64,000 nucleotides of DNA from G963662985 sp963662985 (GTDB lineage: Bacteria > Chloroflexota > Anaerolineae > Anaerolineales > UBA11579). Both the position numbers and the translations under genes were made by a program. The number at the start of each line of letters is the position of its first letter. The stretch's first letter is position 1. Shown piece by piece: positions 1 to 9,931 of the stretch. The stretch covers positions 1,674,001 to 1,738,000 of the forward strand of contig OY760067.1 of the NCBI GenBank assembly GCA_963662985.1, read 5' to 3'. The notes below the pieces were generated by a model. That model was given only the letters and a program-made list of their open reading frames with translations. It was not told the DNA's origin and did no database searches.

Positions 1-1526
1 TCAATGGTATGGTTGCCAGCAATCTTAATGTCAATAAAATATCGAACTTGCTGGCTGAAGGCTTCAAAAAGGTCTTCATAACTTGTGAAGTCTCCCAAGG
101 TACCTGTTTCCAACCCGATCTTTTTACCCGTACGTGGATCAATCCCATTGTGAAGGGTCATTTCTAACATTTTAGGAATGTTGAAATAACCAGAGAGATT
201 ATAGTTTTCTTTACCAAAAGCACCAATTTCAACACAACCACTAGAGCCACCACATCGAGCATCAACCAAAGATTTTCCGGCGCGCATGAGTTCTTGTACG
301 ATTGCGTCTGCATTGAAGATGGAGGGTTGCCCAAAACCAGTGCGAATGATTTTCATCGCGCGTTTGATAAATTCGTCTGGGTTGGCAGTGCTGACTTGTA
401 AAGAAGTGCTTGGCTGCAATAAACGCATTTCTTCAATCACATCCAACAAGATAAAAGTAACCTCGTTGACACCATCTTTGCCATCAGGGGTGAGCCCGCC
501 TAGGTTGATCTGAGCGAAGTCGGTATAGGTACCACTTTCTGCAGCGGTAACCCCGACTTTAGGTGGGGCAGGTTGGTTATTAAATTTAATCCAGAAACAT
601 TGTAATAATTCTTCTGCTAACTCAGGTGTAAGAGAACCATCTGCAATCCCTTTTTGATAAAAAGGATAGAGGTGTTGATCTAATCGCCCGGGGTCAAAAG
701 CGTCCCAAGTGTTTAACTCGGTGGTGACGCCTAAATGTACAAACCAATAATATTGCAAAGCGTCTGCAAAACTTTCTGGGGCATATGCAGGCACTCTTCG
801 ACAGCGGGTAGCAATTTCTTCTAACTCAGTTTTGCGGGTGGGATCTGTTTCTTGTGCGGCAAGTGCTTCTGCTTTCTCTGCATGACGTTCTCCAAAGTGG
901 ATTAATGCTTGGGCAGTAATGCGCATGGCGTTTAATTCTTCCCGTTTGTCATAAGCGTCTAGATCATGCGCAAAATCTAATTGAGCAAGTTGGTTCTCAA
1001 TCTTAGCGATGAAATCCAACATCCCATTGTGGTAGATTTTATCGTCTAAGACGGTGTGTCCTGGAGCGCGTTGTTCCATAAATTCAGTGAAAACGCCGGC
1101 ATCATACGCATCTAGCCACTCAGGTTGCATGGCAGCAAACAAATGCTCCCGCATGGATTTCCCTTGCCAGAAGGGAATGAGCTTTTCTTCGTATAGTTTT
1201 CTGACTTCTGAAGTCACTTTGAATGGAATTTTGTCTCTTGAATCCAAGAGATCTAGGTCTTCTAAAGAGTGACAACATAATTCTGGGAAAGCGGGGGTGG
1301 CTTTGGGAAATTCTCCCTTTTCGCCAACGATCAATTCACCATCATTGATACAGATGGTGCGGTTTTTGATCAGATAAGCAAAAGATAGTGCTCGTTGCAT
1401 GGGCACTGAATAGTTTTCAGGATTCTGTTCATAGAAGGCTGTCATCAAACGAGCGCGTTCCGCAGAAAAAACCGCCGGTGCTTCTAGGCTTTGTTTGCGA
1501 AGTTTTTGCACGCGTTCAGAGCTCAT
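1..1526 (-). CDS. hypD: Glycyl radical enzyme, trans-4-hydroxy-L-proline dehydratase (HypD) type, partial
   Basis: About the first 508 residues of a pyruvate formate-lyase-like glycyl radical enzyme; the C-terminus with the glycyl radical loop lies beyond position 1. Near residue 430 is GSSGCVEIG, the Cys/Glu motif of glycyl radical eliminases. MEQRAPGHTV and NNQPAPPKVG, together with the general N-terminal sequence, match hydroxyproline dehydratase as I remember it, rather than choline or glycerol lyases. HypD removes water from trans-4-hydroxyproline to give pyrroline-5-carboxylate in anaerobes. The start ATG (1524-1526) follows the activase stop by two bases and has a GGAGG site inside the activase 3' end, so the two genes are co-transcribed and probably translationally coupled. 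The family is certain; the substrate is likely but not proven. Confidence 0.8.
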   Translation of the reverse strand, partial: MSSERVQKLRKQSLEAPAVFSAERARLMTAFYEQNPENYSVPMQRALSFAYLIKNRTICINDGELIVGEKGEFPKATPAFPELCCHSLEDLDLLDSRDKIPFKVTSEVRKLYEEKLIPFWQGKSMREHLFAAMQPEWLDAYDAGVFTEFMEQRAPGHTVLDDKIYHNGMLDFIAKIENQLAQLDFAHDLDAYDKREELNAMRITAQALIHFGERHAEKAEALAAQETDPTRKTELEEIATRCRRVPAYAPESFADALQYYWFVHLGVTTELNTWDAFDPGRLDQHLYPFYQKGIADGSLTPELAEELLQCFWIKFNNQPAPPKVGVTAAESGTYTDFAQINLGGLTPDGKDGVNEVTFILLDVIEEMRLLQPSTSLQVSTANPDEFIKRAMKIIRTGFGQPSIFNADAIVQELMRAGKSLVDARCGGSSGCVEIGAFGKENYNLSGYFNIPKMLEMTLHNGIDPRTGKKIGLETGTLGDFTSYEDLFEAFSQQVRYFIDIKIAGNHTI

Positions 1527-1528
1527 AG

Positions 1529-2449
1529 TTAGCCTCCGATGGTGACTGTTAAAGATTGCGCTTCAAGTTGCGCGAGGATTTTTGCCATATCTGAATCAGA
1601 TGGTGTTTGGATATTATCATCCATCAGATAGTCTCTGCCAAGATTTTCATATTTGACTTTGGCGGTAGGATGATAGGGTAGTAAGGTGACTTGAGAAACG
1701 TTTTTGAGAGGTTGCACAAAGCTGGCTAAAGCTGCCATGTTGGCTTCATCATCATTAATCGTGGGAATAATCGGGCAACGCACCCATATTTCTTTGCCAC
1801 TTTCATTTAATTTCTTGAGATTTTCCAAGATCAAATCGAGACCAACTCCGGTCAATTCTTTATGTTTTACTGGATCCATTGTTTTAAGGTCATATAAGTA
1901 TAGATCAACATAGGGATTAATTTCTTCAAGATAGTCCCATTTGACTTGTCCACATGTGTCCACAGCAACATGCAACCCAGCTTCTTTACACTCCATCACG
2001 AGTGCTTTGAGAAAATCACCTTGTAAAGTAGGCTCTCCACCAGAGAAAGTGACCCCTCCGCCAGATAGGTCGTAGAAGACGGCATCTTTTAGAATTTCGG
2101 TCATTACTTCATCTACTTTATACATTTGACCGACGATCTCACTTGCTTCGCTATAACAATTATCTGCACAAGTGGAGCAGGCGATACACACTTCGCGATT
2201 GGCGACTATTTTTCCGTCTTCAATTGAAAGTCCTTCTTGAGGACAATTTTCCACACAAGTTCCACAAGTGATGCAGCGGTTGGGATGATAAATCCGTTCG
2301 GGGAGCATTTCTTGGCTTTCAGGATTGTGACACCACACACAACTCAGTGGGCATCCTTTAAAAAATACTGTTGTTCGAATTCCGGGGCCATCGTTGACGG
2401 CAAATCGACGTATATCAAATAATGTTCCAATCATTGGCGTGTTCTCCAT
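1529..2449 (-). CDS. Glycyl radical enzyme activase (radical SAM, PflA/HypD-AE type)
   Basis: Radical SAM activase that uses S-adenosylmethionine and a 4Fe-4S cluster to install the glycyl radical on the enzyme encoded directly downstream. The N-terminal GCPLSCVWCHNPES holds the CxxxCxxC cluster motif, followed by an insert with two ferredoxin-like Cys clusters (CITCGTCVENC and CIACSTCADNC), typical of activases for glycyl radical eliminases. The SGGEPTL SAM-binding segment is present. I chose ATG 2447-2449: an upstream TTG at 2518 would extend the frame, but a TATAAT-like -10 on the minus strand at 2484-2489 would place transcription start downstream of that TTG. The ribosome-binding site is weak. 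Confidence 0.9.
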   Translation of the reverse strand: MENTPMIGTLFDIRRFAVNDGPGIRTTVFFKGCPLSCVWCHNPESQEMLPERIYHPNRCITCGTCVENCPQEGLSIEDGKIVANREVCIACSTCADNCYSEASEIVGQMYKVDEVMTEILKDAVFYDLSGGGVTFSGGEPTLQGDFLKALVMECKEAGLHVAVDTCGQVKWDYLEEINPYVDLYLYDLKTMDPVKHKELTGVGLDLILENLKKLNESGKEIWVRCPIIPTINDDEANMAALASFVQPLKNVSQVTLLPYHPTAKVKYENLGRDYLMDDNIQTPSDSDMAKILAQLEAQSLTVTIGG

Positions 2450-2549
2450 TGCATAAGAATAATGCTTCCTTTTTGCATTGTCAATTATACACAAATTGAA
2501 ATGAGATTTTTTAATCAAAAAAAAGCATTCTTCCCTTAACTTTTGCTCA

Positions 2550-2578
2550 TTAACGAATACTTTTCTCTACGGTATAAT
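2550..2578 (+). promoter_or_regulatory. Probable promoter of prfA-prmC
   Basis: A TTAACG -35 (2550-2555) and a perfect TATAAT -10 (2573-2578) are separated by 17 bases, about 30 bases before the prfA start codon. Confidence 0.6.
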
Positions 2579-2610
2579 ACTCAAGCACTTAATCATAAAG
2601 GAAATGGAAT

Positions 2611-3678
2611 ATGTTAGAAAAGATTCAAGGGATTGAAGCCCGATATTTAAGATTATCAGAAGAACTAGAAGCGGTAGGCGCGGATTATCAAAAGGCAGCG
2701 GAATTATCGAAAGAACGCTCTGATCTAAGTGAGATCGTTGAAAAAGGAAATGAATATAAAAAACTGATCCAAGATCTGGAAGATGCAAACGAACTTGCCA
2801 ATGCAGATGACCCTGAAATGGCAGAATTTGCAAAAAATGAGATCTCTGTGATTGAAGAAAAGATCTTGAAAATGGAATCAAAGATCAAAGGGATGTTGTT
2901 GCCCAAAGATCCTCGCGATGATCGCAATGTGATTGTTGAAATTCGTGCAGGTGCTGGTGGAGATGAAGCCGGCATTTTTGCAGCAGACTTGCTTCGTATG
3001 TATACCCGTTATACAGAACGAAATCGCTGGAAGATGGAAATGATCTCTTCCAATGAAACTGGCGTGGGTGGTATTAAAGAAGCAACTTTCCTTATCAAAG
3101 GGAAAGGCGCCTTCTCTCGTTTGAAATTTGAGACCGGTGTTCATCGCGTACAACGCGTACCAGCTACCGAATCACAAGGCCGCATTCACACCTCAACCGC
3201 CACCGTTGCAATGATGGCAGAAGTGGATGATGTGGAAATTGATATCCCAGAAAAAGACATCAAAATCGATGTCTATAAATCAGCAGGAGCTGGCGGACAG
3301 TCTGTGCAAAAGAACTCCACTGCGGTACGAATCACTCACTTACCCTCTGGGTTGGTGGTGCAATGCCAAGATGAACGCTCACAATTGCAAAACAAATTAC
3401 GTGCAATGAGTATTTTGAAAGCGCGTTTGTTTGAAATTGAAGAAGATAAACGTAATGCTGAAATTGATGAAAAACGTCGTTCTCAAATCGGGAACGGAGA
3501 TCGTTCTGAAAAGATCCGCACCTATAATTATCCTCAATCACGCGTCACTGACCACCGCATCAACTATTCTTCTCACAACTTGCCAGTGGTGATGGATGGT
3601 GATTTGGATGGGTTTATTGATGAGCTAGCTACCGCAGATGAAGCGGAACGTTTGGCAGCAGCAGGATTGGATGATTAA
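2611..3678 (+). CDS. prfA: Peptide chain release factor 1
   Basis: Full-length class I release factor of 355 residues. The PAT tripeptide (in RVPATESQG) that reads UAA/UAG marks it as RF1 rather than RF2, and GAGGQSVQKN contains the GGQ loop that triggers peptidyl-tRNA hydrolysis on the ribosome. AAAGGAAA lies just before the ATG. The next gene, prmC, encodes the methyltransferase that modifies the glutamine of this GGQ motif, a conserved functional pairing, and starts 12 bases downstream. Confidence 0.97.
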   Translation: MLEKIQGIEARYLRLSEELEAVGADYQKAAELSKERSDLSEIVEKGNEYKKLIQDLEDANELANADDPEMAEFAKNEISVIEEKILKMESKIKGMLLPKDPRDDRNVIVEIRAGAGGDEAGIFAADLLRMYTRYTERNRWKMEMISSNETGVGGIKEATFLIKGKGAFSRLKFETGVHRVQRVPATESQGRIHTSTATVAMMAEVDDVEIDIPEKDIKIDVYKSAGAGGQSVQKNSTAVRITHLPSGLVVQCQDERSQLQNKLRAMSILKARLFEIEEDKRNAEIDEKRRSQIGNGDRSEKIRTYNYPQSRVTDHRINYSSHNLPVVMDGDLDGFIDELATADEAERLAAAGLDD

Positions 3679-3690
3679 TAGTTTTGGTGT

Positions 3691-4524
3691 ATGCAGATTC
3701 AAACGTTAGTTCAAGAATTAAAAAAACTTTCAAATTCAGAGACACCTGTGTTAGACGCACAGGTGTTATCTTCTTATATTCTCCAGTGCGATAAATTATA
3801 TCTTTACGCACATCCCGAGCAACTTCTCACACAAGCTCAAAAAGACTTGTACGAGAAGGTTAAACAGGCACTCTCAAATCAAGTCCCTCTTCCATATATA
3901 ATTGGAGAATGGGAATTTTATGGGAATTCTTTCAAAGTTACCCCTGACACCCTCATCCCACGGCCAGAAACTGAAGAATTAGTGGAACACGCTTTGGCTT
4001 GGTTATCAAAAAATCCACAAGCAAAACAGGTGATTGACGTTGGCACTGGTTCTGGTTGTATTGCAATTAGTTTAGCTTTATCAAAACCTGAGCTTACCAT
4101 TCATGCGGTGGACGTCTCAGAAGCAGCTTTGAATGTGGCACAAGAGAATGCAAACAGACATGATGTATCGGATCGCATCCAATTCCGTCAACAAGACCTT
4201 TTACAAAATGATCCTTATACCTACGATATGATTGTGGCAAATTTACCGTATATTCCTACGGAAACACTCAAAGAACTTGAGGTTGCCCAATATGAACCTT
4301 GGTTAGCTTTGGATGGAGGTGCCTCTGGATTAGTCTTAATCGAAAAATTATTGCAACAATCCAAGCAGAAAATAGCAAAAAACTTCTATATTATTCTAGA
4401 ATTTGAGTACCGACACGGGGAAATGGCTCAAAATCTTGCGCACAGATATTATCCAGAAGCACAAACTACCATTCTCAAAGATTTATCTTCCAATGACAGG
4501 TTTGTTGTCATCACACCTCGTTAA
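3691..4524 (+). CDS. prmC: Release factor glutamine N5-methyltransferase
   Basis: 277-residue class I SAM methyltransferase that methylates the Gln of the GGQ motif in release factors. It has an N-terminal helical release-factor-binding region, then the SAM-binding segment VIDVGTGSGCIAISLAL, and the NLPYIP variant of the NPPY active-site motif. It follows prfA closely in the same direction. There is no strong ribosome-binding site, consistent with coupling to prfA. Confidence 0.95.
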   Translation: MQIQTLVQELKKLSNSETPVLDAQVLSSYILQCDKLYLYAHPEQLLTQAQKDLYEKVKQALSNQVPLPYIIGEWEFYGNSFKVTPDTLIPRPETEELVEHALAWLSKNPQAKQVIDVGTGSGCIAISLALSKPELTIHAVDVSEAALNVAQENANRHDVSDRIQFRQQDLLQNDPYTYDMIVANLPYIPTETLKELEVAQYEPWLALDGGASGLVLIEKLLQQSKQKIAKNFYIILEFEYRHGEMAQNLAHRYYPEAQTTILKDLSSNDRFVVITPR

Positions 4525-4563
4525 AACCCCTTAGAAACACGCTATTTGCCCAAATATTTGGTG

Positions 4564-4583
4564 CCCTTTGGTATAATAAAGGG
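4564..4583 (+). promoter_or_regulatory. gyrA promoter -10 inside a short palindrome
   Basis: CCCTTT (4564-4569) and AAAGGG (4578-4583) flank a TATAAT -10 (4572-4577), about 60 bases before gyrA. The inverted repeat could bind a regulator or extrude a hairpin. No good -35 is visible. Confidence 0.4.
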
Positions 4584-4636
4584 TGCGAGTTGTGCCAGAA
4601 AATTAGGTACGAAATTAAGGCAATGAAGGTATTGAA

Positions 4637-7222
4637 ATGGAAATTGGTAAGGTAGAAAAAGTAAATATTAATGATGAGATGCGAACTGCCTATCTCGACT
4701 ATGCAATGAGTGTGATTGTTGCACGTGCATTGCCTGATGCGCGAGATGGGCTCAAACCTGTGCATCGTCGCATTTTATATGCAATGTATGACATGGGAAT
4801 TCGTTCCAACTCTTCTTATAGAAAATCGGCTCGTATTGTGGGGGAAGTCTTAGGGAAGTATCATCCTCATAGTGATACTGCTGTTTATGAATCTATGGCT
4901 CGTATGGCGCAAGATTTTTCATTACGTTATATGATGGTGGATGGGCAAGGGAACTTCGGTTCTATTGGTGGAGATCCGCCAGCAGCGATGCGTTATACCG
5001 AAGCACGTATGTCGAAAATCTCTGAAGAGATGTTGATCGACATCAAAAAAGAAACAGTAGATTTTATTGATAACTTTGATGCTTCTGAAGTGGAACCTTC
5101 AGTGCTGCCTTCCAGATTACCTAATTTATTATTGAATGGTTCTTCTGGGATCGCAGTTGGGATGGCATCTAATATTCCCCCGCATAACCTTAATGAATTA
5201 GCAAATGCGATTAGCTTTATGATTGATCATTATGATAATTTGGATGATATCACCGTAGAAGAATTGATGGAGTTTATTGAAGGCCCAGATTTTCCCACTG
5301 GCGGGATTATTGTTGGCTCTGATGGTATTCGTCAAATGTATTCTTCTGGGCGTGGCAAATTGACTGTGCGTGGAAAAGCAATTATTGAAGAAACCAAAAA
5401 AGATCGTCATCGTATTGTGATTAGTGAAATTCCATATATGGTCAACCAAACCACATTGATTGAACGAATTGCAGAAATGGCTCGTGCTGGTCGTTTGGAC
5501 GGCATCACAGATTTACGTGATGAATCTGACCGTAATGGTCTTTCCATTATTATTGAACTAAAACGTGGTGCGCAGCCACAAATGGTGTTGAATCGCCTTT
5601 ATAAATACACCCAATTACAAACCACATTTGGGGCACAAATTCTGGCCTTGGTGGATAATGAACCTCGTTTGCTCTCCCTCAAACGAGCCTTGCAGATCTT
5701 CATTGAACATCGTGAAGAAGTGATTACCCGTCGTGCAAAATTTGATTTAGATAAAGCTAAAGCCCGTGCGCATATTTTGGAAGGTTTATTAATTGCCTTA
5801 GCAAATTTGGATGATGTGATTAGAACCATCAGAAATGCAGCTGATCAAGATGTAGCCAAAACGGACTTGATGACAAAATTCAAGTTAAGTGAAGAACAAG
5901 CACTTGCGATTTTGGATATGCGTTTGCGCCGTTTATCTGCTTTGGAACGCATGAAAATCGAAGCAGAATATAAAGAAGTTAAAGAATTGATTGATTATCT
6001 TGAGGATTTGCTTTCTCATCCAAAGAAAATCTTAGCGTTGATTAAAGAAGATATGGTCTCTTTGGTGGAGTCCTATGGTGACGAACGCCGCACACACGTA
6101 GATCATTCAGGTTCTAAAGAATTTAATGAAGAGGACTTGGTGCGTGACGAAGCAGTTTTGATTAGCATCACCCAACGTGGGTATATCAAACGTGTGAATT
6201 CCAAGTCTTATCGTGCGCAAGCTCGTGGTGGAAAAGGTGTGATCGGGCATAGCACAAAAGACGAAGATGAAGTCTTTATGCTCTTCCCTGCCCGCTCTTT
6301 GGAAACAATTTTATTCTTCTCTAATAAGGGCAAAGTCTATTCCGAACGTGTGTATAAGATCCCAGAAGCAGATCGAACTGCAAAGGGCACTTCCATTATG
6401 AATATATTGCCGCTTGATGGAAATGAGACCATCACTGCAGCAGTTCGTGTGAAAGATTTTAAGAAAGCTGAATATTGTATTATGGTCACCAAAGATGGCC
6501 GTATGAAGCGAATTGAATTATCAGAATTTGAATCCGTACGTCCTTCTGGTTTGATTGCGATGACGTTGAAAGATGATGATGAACTTGGTTGGGCACGCCT
6601 CACTTCAGGTGAAGACGATATCATCATTGTTACCGAACAAGGTCAAGCGTTACGATTTGCAGAAACAGATGCCCGTCCAATGGGGCGTCAAGCCTCTGGT
6701 GTGATCGGGATTCGCTTGAAAGCCAAAGACAAGGTCACTGGTGTGTCGATAGCTTCTGAAAACAGCGATCTCATGGTAGTGACAGAAAATGGGATGGGCA
6801 AGCGCACACCCATGAATCAATATGCACGCAAAGGTCGTGGCACGATGGGGATTAAGACGATTGACCATACTGCAATCAGCAAGATTGGCAAGATTGTTAC
6901 GGCACGTGTAGTGGAAGAAGAAGATGACATCACTATGATCTCCGCTAATGGCATAATTATTCGCATGAAAGTGGCAGATATCACTCAATTAGGCCGTGCC
7001 ACACGTGGGGTGCGTTTGATGAATCTCAGCGATGATGACACAGTTGTGTCAGTTGCTCGCATTCGCCCTTCTGATCTTGTAGTTGTAGAGAAAGAAGCAG
7101 CTGCTTCTCCAGAACCAGTTTTGATTATTGAAGAAATTGAAGAGAACGATGAAGATGATATAGTGGATGAAATTCCTTATCAAGATGAATATATCGAAGA
7201 TGATGAGATAGAGGAAGAATAA
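4637..7222 (+). CDS. gyrA: DNA gyrase subunit A
   Basis: 861-residue subunit that cuts and rejoins DNA in type IIA topoisomerase. The N-terminus has the family block starting at EMRTAYLDYAMSVIVARALP. PPAAMRYTEARM contains the catalytic tyrosine. QARGGKG is a GyrA box, separating this from ParC. The six-bladed C-terminal domain follows, ending in a very acidic tail (last 45 residues mostly D/E). A small membrane-protein gene starts directly after the stop. Confidence 0.96.
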   Translation: MEIGKVEKVNINDEMRTAYLDYAMSVIVARALPDARDGLKPVHRRILYAMYDMGIRSNSSYRKSARIVGEVLGKYHPHSDTAVYESMARMAQDFSLRYMMVDGQGNFGSIGGDPPAAMRYTEARMSKISEEMLIDIKKETVDFIDNFDASEVEPSVLPSRLPNLLLNGSSGIAVGMASNIPPHNLNELANAISFMIDHYDNLDDITVEELMEFIEGPDFPTGGIIVGSDGIRQMYSSGRGKLTVRGKAIIEETKKDRHRIVISEIPYMVNQTTLIERIAEMARAGRLDGITDLRDESDRNGLSIIIELKRGAQPQMVLNRLYKYTQLQTTFGAQILALVDNEPRLLSLKRALQIFIEHREEVITRRAKFDLDKAKARAHILEGLLIALANLDDVIRTIRNAADQDVAKTDLMTKFKLSEEQALAILDMRLRRLSALERMKIEAEYKEVKELIDYLEDLLSHPKKILALIKEDMVSLVESYGDERRTHVDHSGSKEFNEEDLVRDEAVLISITQRGYIKRVNSKSYRAQARGGKGVIGHSTKDEDEVFMLFPARSLETILFFSNKGKVYSERVYKIPEADRTAKGTSIMNILPLDGNETITAAVRVKDFKKAEYCIMVTKDGRMKRIELSEFESVRPSGLIAMTLKDDDELGWARLTSGEDDIIIVTEQGQALRFAETDARPMGRQASGVIGIRLKAKDKVTGVSIASENSDLMVVTENGMGKRTPMNQYARKGRGTMGIKTIDHTAISKIGKIVTARVVEEEDDITMISANGIIIRMKVADITQLGRATRGVRLMNLSDDDTVVSVARIRPSDLVVVEKEAAASPEPVLIIEEIEENDEDDIVDEIPYQDEYIEDDEIEEE

Positions 7223-7223
7223 A

Positions 7224-7496
7224 ATGGGTCCAAAACTTGGTGGTCTTTTGATCTTCATTAGCCTGTTTTTATTAGGCTTTTTCGCAATGTCAGTCTCTGT
7301 AGAAAATCCCGCATGGGATTTTCTCTTAGTTGGTCTTGTGCTTTTGGTGGTGGGCAGCTTTATTCTGGGCAAAACTCGTCAAAAGCAAGAATCACAACGA
7401 TTTCGAACAGCACGTAAATTGTTGGGGAAAAGAAGATCAACTCAAGAAAATGAATTTGATGATGACGATGGCTTTGAAGGGTACGAAGATATTTAA
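7224..7496 (+). CDS. Small two-helix membrane protein of unknown function
   Basis: 90 residues. Two hydrophobic segments (about residues 5-24 and 32-49) form a helical hairpin, followed by a basic stretch (KTRQKQESQRFRTARKLLGK) and a strongly acidic end (NEFDDDDGFEGYED). The start codon directly follows the gyrA stop, so translation is probably coupled. I do not recognise the family. Confidence 0.7.
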   Translation: MGPKLGGLLIFISLFLLGFFAMSVSVENPAWDFLLVGLVLLVVGSFILGKTRQKQESQRFRTARKLLGKRRSTQENEFDDDDGFEGYEDI

Positions 7497-7508
7497 ACGT
7501 AGGACAAC

Positions 7509-8006
7509 ATGGAATTTGATCTAAAAAAAATTCGCAGAGTGAAAAAACAACAAGATGATGCTTGGATACAAGCATTTATTCAAAAATCCCATTATGGGGT
7601 GCTAGGTGTTTGTGCAGATGATCAGCCTTATTTAAATGCCAATAACTACATATATAGTGAGCAAGATCATGCAATTTATTTTCACCGCTCCAAAGAAGGT
7701 ACCCTTCCCAAGATCATTTCTCAAAATAACAACGCTACCTATCTGATTTCAGAAATGGGAGACTTTATCACAGGGGAGAGTGCACAAAACTTTAGTGTAG
7801 AATATAAATCTGTGATAATTTATGGTAGAGTAGAAGAAATAACCAATTCAGACAAAAAAGCAGAAGTATTACAAAAATTAGTAGAAAAAGTTGTCCCAGA
7901 GTTAACTTATGGAGTTGATTATCAAGCAGCGTCTGAAGAGATAGTTGATCGCACTGCAGTGTGGTGTTTGAAGATTGACTTTTGGACAGGCAAACAATCT
8001 GGATAA
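7509..8006 (+). CDS. Pyridoxamine 5'-phosphate oxidase-family (NimA-like) flavin-binding protein
   Basis: 165-residue single-domain split-barrel protein. The segments YGVLGVCADDQPYLNANNYI and AIYFHRSKEGTLPKII match the FMN-binding PPOX fold, in the group that includes nitroimidazole-resistance NimA proteins. Proteins of this type bind FMN or F420 and reduce small substrates; the substrate here cannot be told from sequence. It lies between the gyrA group and dnaX in the same direction, and its end is close to the dnaX start. Confidence 0.8.
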   Translation: MEFDLKKIRRVKKQQDDAWIQAFIQKSHYGVLGVCADDQPYLNANNYIYSEQDHAIYFHRSKEGTLPKIISQNNNATYLISEMGDFITGESAQNFSVEYKSVIIYGRVEEITNSDKKAEVLQKLVEKVVPELTYGVDYQAASEEIVDRTAVWCLKIDFWTGKQSG

Positions 8007-8032
8007 TTGCAACGACTAATAAAGGAAAGAGA

Positions 8033-9577
8033 ATGAGCCAAGCATTTTATCGAAAATGGCGCCCAGCAGTGTGGGATCAAGTAGTGGCGCAAGAACATGT
8101 GATCACAACCTTACGCAATGCGGTCAGCAACGATCGTGTAGCACATGCCTATCTTTTTGCTGGCCCAAGAGGTACGGGGAAAACCACCGCAGCACGCTTG
8201 TTAGCAAAAGCTGTTAATTGTTTAGAAAATGACACATCTAAACGCCCCTGTGATCAATGTGAAAATTGTAAAGCATTTAACCAAGGTACATTCTTGGATC
8301 TGATTGAGATTGATGCAGCTTCTAACACCAGTGTGGAAGATATCCGCGATCTGCGAGATAAGATCAATTTTTCTCCTAATAAAGGTAAATACAAAGTATA
8401 TATTATTGATGAAGTTCACATGCTTTCAACAGCAGCCTTCAATGCGCTTTTGAAAACATTAGAAGAACCGCCAGCACATGCAATCTTTATTTTAGCAACT
8501 ACTGAAATTCATAAGATTCCTGCTACTGTCCTCTCACGTTGTCAACGGCATGAATTCCGCATGATTCCCTTGCGGGATATGGAAGATTATCTTGCAATGA
8601 AAACTAAGGAAGAAGGCATTAAGATTGATAAGGACGCAATTGATTTGGTGGCGAAACAAGCCACTGGGGCATTACGTGATGCCTTATCTTTACTGGATTT
8701 GCTAGCTTCAACCGGTGAGAAGATTACATTAGAAAAAGCACAAAGAATTTTAGGCATCTCAGCAGATCGCACTGTGATTGAGTTGCTTTCTGCGGTGATT
8801 GAAAAGGATACCCAAAAAGCATTAGACGCAATTCATACCTCTTTGGGAAGCGGGAGTGATAGTCGTCAGTTTGCTCGGCAAGTGGTGGATGTGTTACGTC
8901 AAACGCTGTTTATCAAAACAGGCAATGCAGAATATGTGATTTTGTCAAAAGAAGATAAAGAAATTTTGAGCGGGTTGGCACAAAAATTGGAAATCCCTCA
9001 ATTACTATATTTGATTGAAGTGTTCAACCAAACCGCAGAAGAAAAACAAATCACTTGGCAACCAAGCTTAGCGCTAGAAATTGCGATTATCAAAGCAATC
9101 ACTCCACAGGCAGTGCAACCAATTGCAACACCATCTGGTGTAGGTGTGGGGAACGCACATTCAATGGCGAGCACCTCAGCTTCAAAAGCCCAACCTGTGA
9201 AGAAAAAGGCAGCTAAATCTACAAATGAAACACCTGTAAAAAAAGAGTTGCCACAGTGGAACGATCTTTTGGCAGAAGCAAGAAAACTTAATAAAAATCT
9301 TGAAGCATTATTAAAAACGTCTTCAAAGCGATTTGCTGAAAATGATACTTTGTGGCTGGGATATTCATCCAATATGATTATTAAGAAGTTTGATGAAGGT
9401 ACAAATTTAAAAGATCTCAAAGAAGCGATTAAAGCCGTTTTTGGAAAAGAATATCAAATCAATTGTTTTGAAACTTCACTCACGGAAGAATTGCCGGCTG
9501 GTATCAAACAAGATAGTCTAGTGGCAAATGCAATTCGCCTTGGTGGCGAAATCGTAAGCGAAAATGACCTCAACTAA
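8033..9577 (+). CDS. dnaX: DNA polymerase III subunit gamma/tau
   Basis: 514-residue clamp-loader ATPase of the replisome. From the N-terminus: YRKWRPAVWDQVVAQE, Walker A GPRGTGKTTAARL, a four-Cys zinc site (CLEND...CDQCENC), Walker B IIDEVHML and an SRC arginine finger. A Lys/Ala-rich linker (about residues 385-425) leads to a short tau-like domain. I chose ATG 8033 (MSQAFYRKW) because it has AAAGGAAAG upstream; a longer in-frame extension to 7982 would overlap the previous gene. Confidence 0.95.
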   Translation: MSQAFYRKWRPAVWDQVVAQEHVITTLRNAVSNDRVAHAYLFAGPRGTGKTTAARLLAKAVNCLENDTSKRPCDQCENCKAFNQGTFLDLIEIDAASNTSVEDIRDLRDKINFSPNKGKYKVYIIDEVHMLSTAAFNALLKTLEEPPAHAIFILATTEIHKIPATVLSRCQRHEFRMIPLRDMEDYLAMKTKEEGIKIDKDAIDLVAKQATGALRDALSLLDLLASTGEKITLEKAQRILGISADRTVIELLSAVIEKDTQKALDAIHTSLGSGSDSRQFARQVVDVLRQTLFIKTGNAEYVILSKEDKEILSGLAQKLEIPQLLYLIEVFNQTAEEKQITWQPSLALEIAIIKAITPQAVQPIATPSGVGVGNAHSMASTSASKAQPVKKKAAKSTNETPVKKELPQWNDLLAEARKLNKNLEALLKTSSKRFAENDTLWLGYSSNMIIKKFDEGTNLKDLKEAIKAVFGKEYQINCFETSLTEELPAGIKQDSLVANAIRLGGEIVSENDLN

Positions 9578-9601
9578 ATTTCATCTCTAGGAGCAATAAA
9601 A

Positions 9602-9922
9602 ATGTCTAAAGATAATGGATTCGACTTAATGGGTATGTTAGGACAACTGAAAGATGTTCAGAATCAGTTGCAAGAAACACAAAAAGAATTAGCAGAAAAA
9701 AGAATTGATGGTGTTGCAGGTGGAGGCACGGTGAAGGTGGTTCTTTCTGGCGAACAAAAATGTATGTCCGTTGAGATTTCTGAAGAATTAATCGCGTCCC
9801 AAGACAGAGACATGTTGCAAGATCTGATTCTTTTAGCATTCAATAATGCCCAAGAACAGATCGCAGAACATGCAAAGAATCAAATTGGGGATATTACCTC
9901 TGGTTTAAATCTACCTTTTTAG
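9602..9922 (+). CDS. ybaB: YbaB/EbfC nucleoid-associated protein
   Basis: 106-residue small dimeric DNA-binding protein. It has an N-terminal coiled coil (MLGQLKDVQNQLQETQKELA) and the family core beginning GVAGGGTVKVVLSGEQKCMS. It lies between dnaX and recR, the classic conserved order, and ends 9 bases before recR. Confidence 0.95.
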   Translation: MSKDNGFDLMGMLGQLKDVQNQLQETQKELAEKRIDGVAGGGTVKVVLSGEQKCMSVEISEELIASQDRDMLQDLILLAFNNAQEQIAEHAKNQIGDITSGLNLPF

Positions 9923-9931
9923 TGAGTAACC

